NCBI GenBank assembly: GCA_035267045.1
Contig: DATFMH010000207.1
Coordinates: 1 to 9,403 of the forward strand
From: DATFMH01 sp035267045
Lineage (GTDB): Bacteria; Bacteroidota; Rhodothermia; Balneolales; DATFMH01
Direction: 5' to 3'
Length of the DNA: 9,403 nucleotides
Shown: one piece after another, positions 5,619 to 9,403 of the stretch
How the letters are laid out: every line of letters starts with the position of its first letter
Numbering within the stretch: position 1 is the stretch's first letter
The notes under the pieces: generated by a model
What the model saw: the letters and a program-made list of their open reading frames with translations, nothing else
Databases searched by the model: none
Told to the model about the DNA's origin: nothing
Program-made: the position numbers and the translations under genes

Positions 5619-6911
5619 CTAATTATTATCATTAATATTATCGACTCGTATTTTGACAGCCATTTTATGAGCCTGCAGCTGTTCGATTTCAGCAAGAGTC
5701 ATTACTGACGAAGCGATCGCCTGAAGGCCTTCTTCGTTTAATTCCTGGAATGTCACATATTTCAGGAATGAGTCGAGTGATACACCACTAAAGATTCTCG
5801 CATACCCATATGTCGGTAACGTGTGATTAGTGCCTGAAGCATAATCGCCAACACTTTCAGGCGACCATGGCCCGAGAAATACGGAACCGGCATTGCTTAT
5901 TTTATCCGTATAGCTTGCAGCATTTTCAACATTAATGATTAAATGCTCCGGTGCGTATGAGTTAGAAAATTGGACAGCCTCATCGACAGAGTGGCATGCA
6001 ACAATAAAGCTTTTACTCAACGATTTTTTTACTATTGAAGCTCGAGGCAGTTCTCCTATTTGTTTAGCCAGCTCTTTTTTAAGTGCATCAAGATCAAAAC
6101 CATTCACCGACGCCAATACCACCTGGCTGTCAGGCCCATGCTCGGCCTGGGAAAGTAAATCGGCTGCAACGAATGAGGCATCAGCCTGTTCATCGGCAAT
6201 AACCAATACTTCCGATGGCCCGGCGGGCATATCAATACTGATATTGGCTTCACTATTTTGCAGCATCATCTTGGCAGCTGTTACATATTGATTACCGGGT
6301 CCGAGTATTTTATCCACTTTCGGGATACTTTCGGTACCGTAAGCCATGGCGGCGATTGCCTGCGCTCCGCCGGCTTTAACGATGCAGGTTGCACCAATAA
6401 GTTTGGCGGCATATAGCACTTCGGGTGCCAATGTACCATCTTTTCGAGGAGGAGACGCAAGGACTATCTCCTTACATCCGGCAATCTTGGCGGGTATACC
6501 AAGCATCAGAGCCGTTGATGGTAAAATAGCTGAGCCACCGGGCACATATAATCCGACCCGTTCTATTGGACGTGCCAGTCGCTTGCAAACCACGCCATTC
6601 ATGGTCTCAACAACAAGGTCATTAGGTAATTGTGCCAGATGAAAGTTGTAAATATTTTGATATGCGATTTTGAAGGCCTCTTTTACAGAATCACTAATCT
6701 CAATATTCGCAGGTACGGATTCGGATATTTTATTTAAACGTACTCCATCGAACTTTTCGGTGAGTTCTATTAATCCCCGGTCACCATTCTTTCGAATATT
6801 TTCGAGAATGGGTTCTACCTGACCGAATATGGATGTAAAATCAATACGTGGCCGCTGGCAAAGTTTCCGGATATCTTTTTCCGTTAATACTGAATACTGA
6901 TAAGTTTTCAT
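5619..6911 (-). CDS. hisD: Histidinol dehydrogenase HisD
   Basis: A Zn- and NAD-dependent enzyme that oxidises histidinol to histidine in two steps, the last two of the pathway. It has 430 residues from the ATG at 6911, the normal length. Seen: RVGLYVPGG, VKAGGAQAIAAMAYGT, KILGPGNQYV, DMPAGPSEVLVIAD (from 227), the Zn ligands Gln255 and His258 in SQAEHG, Glu322/His323 in APEHLI, Asp356 in GDYASGTNH, and His415 near the end. All E. coli catalytic and metal residues have counterparts. The start is uncertain among TTG 6926, ATG 6920 and ATG 6911; 6911 is chosen because MKTYQYSVL fits the family N-terminus and GAG lies 5 nt upstream. It begins 18 nt past the hisG stop and is followed by hisC after 15 nt, so it lies within one operon. 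Confidence 0.97.
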   Translation of the reverse strand: MKTYQYSVLTEKDIRKLCQRPRIDFTSIFGQVEPILENIRKNGDRGLIELTEKFDGVRLNKISESVPANIEISDSVKEAFKIAYQNIYNFHLAQLPNDLVVETMNGVVCKRLARPIERVGLYVPGGSAILPSTALMLGIPAKIAGCKEIVLASPPRKDGTLAPEVLYAAKLIGATCIVKAGGAQAIAAMAYGTESIPKVDKILGPGNQYVTAAKMMLQNSEANISIDMPAGPSEVLVIADEQADASFVAADLLSQAEHGPDSQVVLASVNGFDLDALKKELAKQIGELPRASIVKKSLSKSFIVACHSVDEAVQFSNSYAPEHLIINVENAASYTDKISNAGSVFLGPWSPESVGDYASGTNHTLPTYGYARIFSGVSLDSFLKYVTFQELNEEGLQAIASSVMTLAEIEQLQAHKMAVKIRVDNINDNN

Positions 6912-6929
6912 TATGCTCATTGCCAATAT

Positions 6930-7799
6930 TTAAAATATCATGTTTTCGATAGGTAAAATAACAATTCCTGTTGCACCGGTTTCTTTCAACTGCTCCATCA
7001 CATCCCAGAATTTCTTAATAGGTATAACCGAATGTATAGCTACCATATTTTTTTCGGCGAGAGGCAGTACTGTCGGACTTTTCAGAGAGGGAATGATGCG
7101 AATGATTTCCTCTACAGAGTCTTCAGGTGCATTCATCATAATATAACGGCTTTTTTCTGCTGTCTGACTCCCTTCGATACGAATCAGAAACTTTTCGATC
7201 AGTTCAAGTTTTTCCTGAGGTAGTTCCTTATTCGTCTTAATCATTTGCGTCTGTGATTGAAAAATGGGTTGAATTTCTTTCAACCCATTGGCCCGTAATG
7301 TACTTCCGGAAGATACGATATCACAGATAGCATCGGCCACATCCAGAGTAGGGGTGATTTCAACCGCGCCTGATATTTCTACTGTCCTGGCTGTTATACC
7401 TTGTTCCTGAAAATATTTCTGAGTCAATACGGGGTAACTGGTAGCCACACGGGTACTCTCAAAATCCGTTACTTCTTTAATATCTCCGTTTTTAGGAGCA
7501 GCAAGCGACAGGCGGCAATACCCGAAGTCAAGGTCTCGCAAAACGGTAACATCGGCTTGTTTTTCTGCTGTCACGTTGGCTCCCACTAAACCGAGATCGC
7601 AAACGCCATCCTGAACATATTCGGGGATGTCGTCGTCACGAATGAGTAATAATTCCACATCGAAATTACGGCACCTGACCATGAGGCGATTTTTATATTC
7701 ATCGAATCGCAGGCCTATATTTTCGAGTAAATCGATGGATTTTTCTGTGAGTCTGCCGTTTTTTTGTATTGCAATGCGTAAAGATGAACTTGATTCCAC
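6930..7799 (-). CDS. hisG: ATP phosphoribosyltransferase HisG, long form
   Basis: Catalyses the first, committed and feedback-inhibited step: ATP plus PRPP to N1-phosphoribosyl-ATP. It has 289 residues, which fits the hexameric long form (E. coli 299), so no HisZ is needed. Seen: LRIAIQKNGRL (7-17), the RDDDIPEYVQDGVCDLGLVG stretch (54-73), RVATSYP (117-123), the PRPP-loop signature DAICDIVSSGSTLRANGL (156-173), and a C-terminal ACT-like histidine-binding domain (about 216-289, YIMMNAPEDSVEEI ... LPIENMIF). The start is GTG at 7799: an in-frame stop lies about 24 nt upstream and no ATG is available. No Shine-Dalgarno is visible. The GTG lies in a segment complementary to the end of the leader-peptide gene (see the leader RNA entry). 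First structural gene of the operon. Confidence 0.97.
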   Translation of the reverse strand: MESSSSLRIAIQKNGRLTEKSIDLLENIGLRFDEYKNRLMVRCRNFDVELLLIRDDDIPEYVQDGVCDLGLVGANVTAEKQADVTVLRDLDFGYCRLSLAAPKNGDIKEVTDFESTRVATSYPVLTQKYFQEQGITARTVEISGAVEITPTLDVADAICDIVSSGSTLRANGLKEIQPIFQSQTQMIKTNKELPQEKLELIEKFLIRIEGSQTAEKSRYIMMNAPEDSVEEIIRIIPSLKSPTVLPLAEKNMVAIHSVIPIKKFWDVMEQLKETGATGIVILPIENMIF

Positions 7800-7975
7800 G
7801 ATAAATAATGTTTTGGGTGACTAATTAAAATAAAATTTGTAATAAGAATGAGAACTTGAAAGTTTCAACCGGTAGCGCGGGATAAGAGTAAGAAGTTAAA
7901 TTATCGTACCGGATGATGAAAATGATGGTGGGTATAATGATGGTGGTAGTGATGATGATTCATCACCGTGTCCAT
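7797..7975 (-). promoter_or_regulatory. his leader RNA (attenuation/translational switch region)
   Basis: Transcript segment from hisL to the hisG start. Possible stems: (a) inside hisL, GTGATGA (7966-7960) with TCATCAC (7955-7949), 4-nt loop, melted by a translating ribosome; (b) CCGGTA at the end of hisL (7912-7907) with TACCGG (7874-7869); (c) TACGATAA, spanning the Val/Arg/stop codons of hisL (7908-7901), with TTATCGTG (7804-7797), which includes the hisG GTG start (7 Watson-Crick pairs plus one G-U). Stems b and c share two bases and so compete. No GC-rich hairpin directly followed by a U-run is present; the U-rich stretch at 7822-7837 lacks a stem. The mechanism is therefore unclear: stalling may act on translation of hisG rather than on termination. 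Confidence 0.55.
7901..7975 (-). CDS. hisL: his operon leader peptide (24 residues, 11 histidines)
   Basis: A short ORF from ATG 7975 to TAA 7901, ending 101 nt upstream of hisG. Residues 7-21 read HHHYHHHYTHHHFHH: 11 His among 15 residues (8 CAT, 3 CAC), broken only by Tyr, Thr and Phe. Known: His-rich leader peptides measure charged His-tRNA by ribosome stalling in front of his operons (E. coli HisL has seven consecutive His). Position, orientation and composition make this role nearly certain. The start is less sure: an in-frame ATG at 8029 would lengthen the peptide to 42 residues, and an ATG at 7963 would shorten it. A weak GAAAG lies close upstream of 7975. Too short for routine gene calling, so usually missed. 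Confidence 0.9.
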   Translation of the reverse strand: MDTVMNHHHYHHHYTHHHFHHPVR

Positions 7976-8093
7976 ATCTTTCAAGTATGATATGATGAGT
8001 AAATTATTCACAACGGGAATATAAGACATAAGTGAGAATTGTGCATACTTAAAAATTGTAAATGAGATTATTTAATTGTTAAACTTTCAGTAA
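7976..8093 (-). other. Probable his promoter region (no confident promoter call)
   Basis: This AT-rich stretch between the lipoprotein terminator and hisL must hold the his promoter. Candidates on the minus strand, such as TTGTGA near 8010 or TATATT near 8020, do not pair into a convincing -35/-10 set, and no Bacteroidetes-type TAnnTTTG box is obvious. Confidence 0.3.
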
Positions 8094-8128
8094 ATAAAAA
8101 AAGGCCCGGTGAATTACACCGGACCTTT
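8094..8128 (-). terminator. Rho-independent terminator of the DUF4382 lipoprotein gene
   Basis: On the minus strand: AAAGGtCCGGTG, loop TAATT, CACCGGgCCTTT, i.e. 11 base pairs with one mismatch (8100-8128), followed by TTTTTATTT. It lies 54 nt after the gene's stop and isolates that gene from the his operon. Confidence 0.92.
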
Positions 8129-8131
8129 ATA

Positions 8132-8146
8132 CAAGTCTAAGACTTG
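8132..8146. repeat. Small inverted repeat in the 3' UTR
   Basis: CAAGTC-TAA-GACTTG: 6-bp perfect arms with a 3-nt loop, between the lipoprotein stop (8183) and its terminator. Could be a minor mRNA stem. Confidence 0.4.
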
Positions 8147-8182
8147 AGTACCCCTTTACCCATACTGTCTGTAATAATTATT

Positions 8183-9013
8183 TCATTTTAATGCGACGGT
8201 ACCAACATTAAGTGTATCACCGGAGTTAACGGCTAAATTCGTTAATGTTGAATCGGCATAATTTGAATTACGGGAGTGAACGGTAAGGTTATATGTTCCC
8301 GGGGCCAATCCAACAATTTTGAAATTGCCATTTGTGGTATCAGCATAAGAACTTGTAGTATCTTGTCCCATCACTGCATATAAAACAGCTTTAGCCGAAG
8401 CCGGTTGTACTGTTCCTTTTATATTTCCATCCATTTGTACGTTGACAGCATGTATTACCGGTTTTAACATATAGCGGCCATTTCCCATTCCTGTCATATG
8501 AACAGATTGTGCCGCATTGAAGTCAAGCAACAGGTTGAAGTTTTCATGAGCTTTGACATCAATATTGGCGTTTATCTTAATACCCGTTTGAGCACCGCTT
8601 GGGATTGTAATTGGGAAAGTTTGTCCGGCAACGGTAATAGTATTATTGCTGCCGAGAACCAAGCGAATCTGGCTGTAGGAACCGGCATCGAGATTTTGGC
8701 TGCCGATTAACCGGGTTTTACCATTTGTCAGATTAAGAATATTCACTGTTTCGGAGGAATCGCTGATTACCTGCCAGCCACTGGTAGAATCAGCACCGTT
8801 TTTATGAGCCTCGATACGTACAATATTAACAGTCAAAGCTTCAATATTAGCAGCCGGACTATCGGTCATGTGAACATTTACCTTACCTTGTCCGCCTGAA
8901 CTGCCACTCAGACTGCTGTTACATGCCTGTAGAAAGAATAGGCCACAAACTGAAATTGTCAGTATAAGAGAGAATAGAAATTTAGATAATGGGGTTTTAT
9001 TCATTGCATTCAT
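8183..9013 (-). CDS. DUF4382 domain lipoprotein with C-terminal carboxypeptidase-regulatory-like domain
   Basis: A predicted exported lipoprotein of 276 residues. The signal peptide MNAMNKTPLSKFLFSLILTI..FFLQA ends at a lipobox LQAC with Cys31 as the lipid anchor, followed by a Ser/Gly-rich linker. Residues ~44-190 (KVNVHMTDSPAAN.., LNLTNG, AGSYSQIRLVLG, LLLDFNAAQSV, MLKPVIHAV) match the DUF4382 pattern. Residues 196-276 (GNIKGTVQP.., FKIVGLAPGTYNLTV) form a beta-sandwich of the CarboxypepD_reg type. The function is unknown; a cell-surface or periplasmic role is inferred. Start: ATG 9013 has AGAGG 8 nt upstream and gives a proper signal peptide. An ATG at 9079 adds 22 polar residues, and its GGGGAGG directly abuts the start codon, so it is rejected. 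Flanked by terminators on both sides, so monocistronic. A paralogue lies just upstream (9229-9403). Confidence 0.88.
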   Translation of the reverse strand: MNAMNKTPLSKFLFSLILTISVCGLFFLQACNSSLSGSSGGQGKVNVHMTDSPAANIEALTVNIVRIEAHKNGADSTSGWQVISDSSETVNILNLTNGKTRLIGSQNLDAGSYSQIRLVLGSNNTITVAGQTFPITIPSGAQTGIKINANIDVKAHENFNLLLDFNAAQSVHMTGMGNGRYMLKPVIHAVNVQMDGNIKGTVQPASAKAVLYAVMGQDTTSSYADTTNGNFKIVGLAPGTYNLTVHSRNSNYADSTLTNLAVNSGDTLNVGTVALK

Positions 9014-9144
9014 ATAATATGCCTCTGTTGTATTAGTAATTATTCCGGTCTTTGTATGATATACACACGTACCGGTCATCCTCCCCTAAAGATTAGAAAA
9101 GGTTAATGAAGAGTTGGTTTTATAAAGTATTTTTTATCATTACG

Positions 9145-9170
9145 AAAAAGCCCGGCCATAACGGCCGGGC
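9145..9170 (-). terminator. Rho-independent terminator of the upstream lipoprotein paralogue
   Basis: On the minus strand: GCCCGGCC-GTTAT-GGCCGGGC, a perfect 8-bp all-GC stem (9150-9170), followed directly by TTTTT. It lies 58 nt after the partial gene's stop. Confidence 0.92.
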
Positions 9171-9173
9171 CCT

Positions 9174-9227
9174 CGATACATATCACGGAACATGGGTAAT
9201 CCTGCAAGATTATTCCGGGATATGTCG
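9174..9227 (-). repeat. Inverted repeat forming a 3'-UTR stem-loop
   Basis: The arms at 9174-9190 (CGATACATATCACGGAA) and 9213-9227 (TTCCGGGATATGTCG) pair along about 14 bases with a 2-nt bulge and one mismatch, around a 22-nt loop. It starts right after the stop codon and ends just before the terminator stem, so the whole 3' UTR folds into two adjacent hairpins. Confidence 0.6.
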
Positions 9228-9228
9228 A

Positions 9229-9403
9229 TTAGTTATTAGAAGACATCATAGTGCTTGATGTATCCTTGGTTGATAATGTTATAGAACCTAAATCCGTATC
9301 TGAGTTGGCATTTACATCCACACCGGTTAAGGTAGTGTCATTGTAAGCACTGGAATTAGAATAAACATGAACATTATATTTACCGGCTTTAAGTCCAACT
9401 ATT
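9229..9403 (-). CDS. C-terminal end of a second DUF4382-type lipoprotein paralogue (5' part off the window)
   Basis: The last 57 codons, read in the frame of the TAA at 9229-9231. The sequence IVGLKAGKYNVHVYSNSSAY... aligns without gaps over about 44 residues with the end of the downstream lipoprotein (IVGLAPGTYNLTVHSRNSNY...), roughly 40% identical, then adds a Ser/Thr/Asn-rich tail ending MMSSNN. It is thus the carboxypeptidase-regulatory-like tail of a tandem paralogue. Whether it has the DUF4382 domain and lipobox cannot be seen here; that is inferred from its neighbour. Confidence 0.8.
   Translation of the reverse strand, partial: IVGLKAGKYNVHVYSNSSAYNDTTLTGVDVNANSDTDLGSITLSTKDTSSTMMSSNN

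Noticed and set aside
6912..6926. TTG 6926 or ATG 6920 as the hisD start
   Set aside because: ATG 6911 fits the family N-terminus better; the earlier starts add only 3-5 residues and cannot be fully excluded.
1765..7824. Many plus-strand and one minus-strand ORFs of 60-120 codons inside hisG, hisD, hisC, hisB and ClC
   Set aside because: They overlap well-supported conserved genes in other frames and show no recognisable domain.
7822..7900. Intrinsic attenuator terminator between hisL and hisG
   Set aside because: The only local hairpin (around 7850-7866, AACT/AGTT) is a few A-U-rich pairs and is not directly followed by the U-rich stretch.
9014..9079. Extended lipoprotein start at ATG 9079
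   Set aside because: It would put 22 polar residues before the signal peptide and its Shine-Dalgarno-like sequence touches the ATG.

Overview
The window reads as a bacterial chromosome segment that is moderately AT-rich, with every supported gene on the minus strand. The protein families point to the Bacteroidota / Balneolota / Ignavibacteriota neighbourhood: long-form HisG, a HisB that looks descended from the fused phosphatase-dehydratase type, DUF4382 lipoproteins, and few strong Shine-Dalgarno sites. This placement is inferred from remembered family resemblance, not from a search.

In transcription order (high to low coordinates), the window opens with the 3' end of a DUF4382-type lipoprotein gene (9229-9403) with a hairpin terminator. 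A complete paralogous lipoprotein gene (8183-9013) follows, with its own terminator (8094-8128). Next is a histidine biosynthesis operon. It starts with an unannotated his leader peptide (7901-7975; 11 His in 24 residues), then hisG, hisD, hisC and hisB, closely packed with 15-18 nt gaps or a 4-nt overlap. After a 211-nt gap comes a ClC-family chloride channel/transporter gene with a C-terminal RCK_C-like domain, and 31 nt beyond it hisH.

The his enzymes cover PRPP-ATP condensation (HisG), IGP dehydration (HisB), transamination (HisC), the final oxidation (HisD) and the glutaminase half of IGP synthase (HisH). hisA, hisF, hisI/E and a histidinol-phosphate phosphatase are not in the window. 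HisB is notable: about 105 residues precede the dehydratase domain, where other lineages carry a HAD phosphatase, but the catalytic and zinc motifs of that phosphatase are absent.

After hisH lies a 744-bp gene-free stretch (329-1072) rich in intergenic repeats: a 140-bp imperfect palindrome with GTCATYCCGAC ends, a partial second copy, a third related motif, a perfect 14-bp tandem duplication and inverted CACAGATTT-type motifs. It ends at a TetR-type operator-like palindrome in front of a SAM-dependent methyltransferase gene that runs off the left edge.

The most interesting points are the His-codon leader peptide outside its classic enterobacterial setting, a leader RNA without an obvious terminator but with a segment complementary to the hisG start, the apparently decayed phosphatase domain of HisB, and a ClC gene embedded between hisB and hisH.
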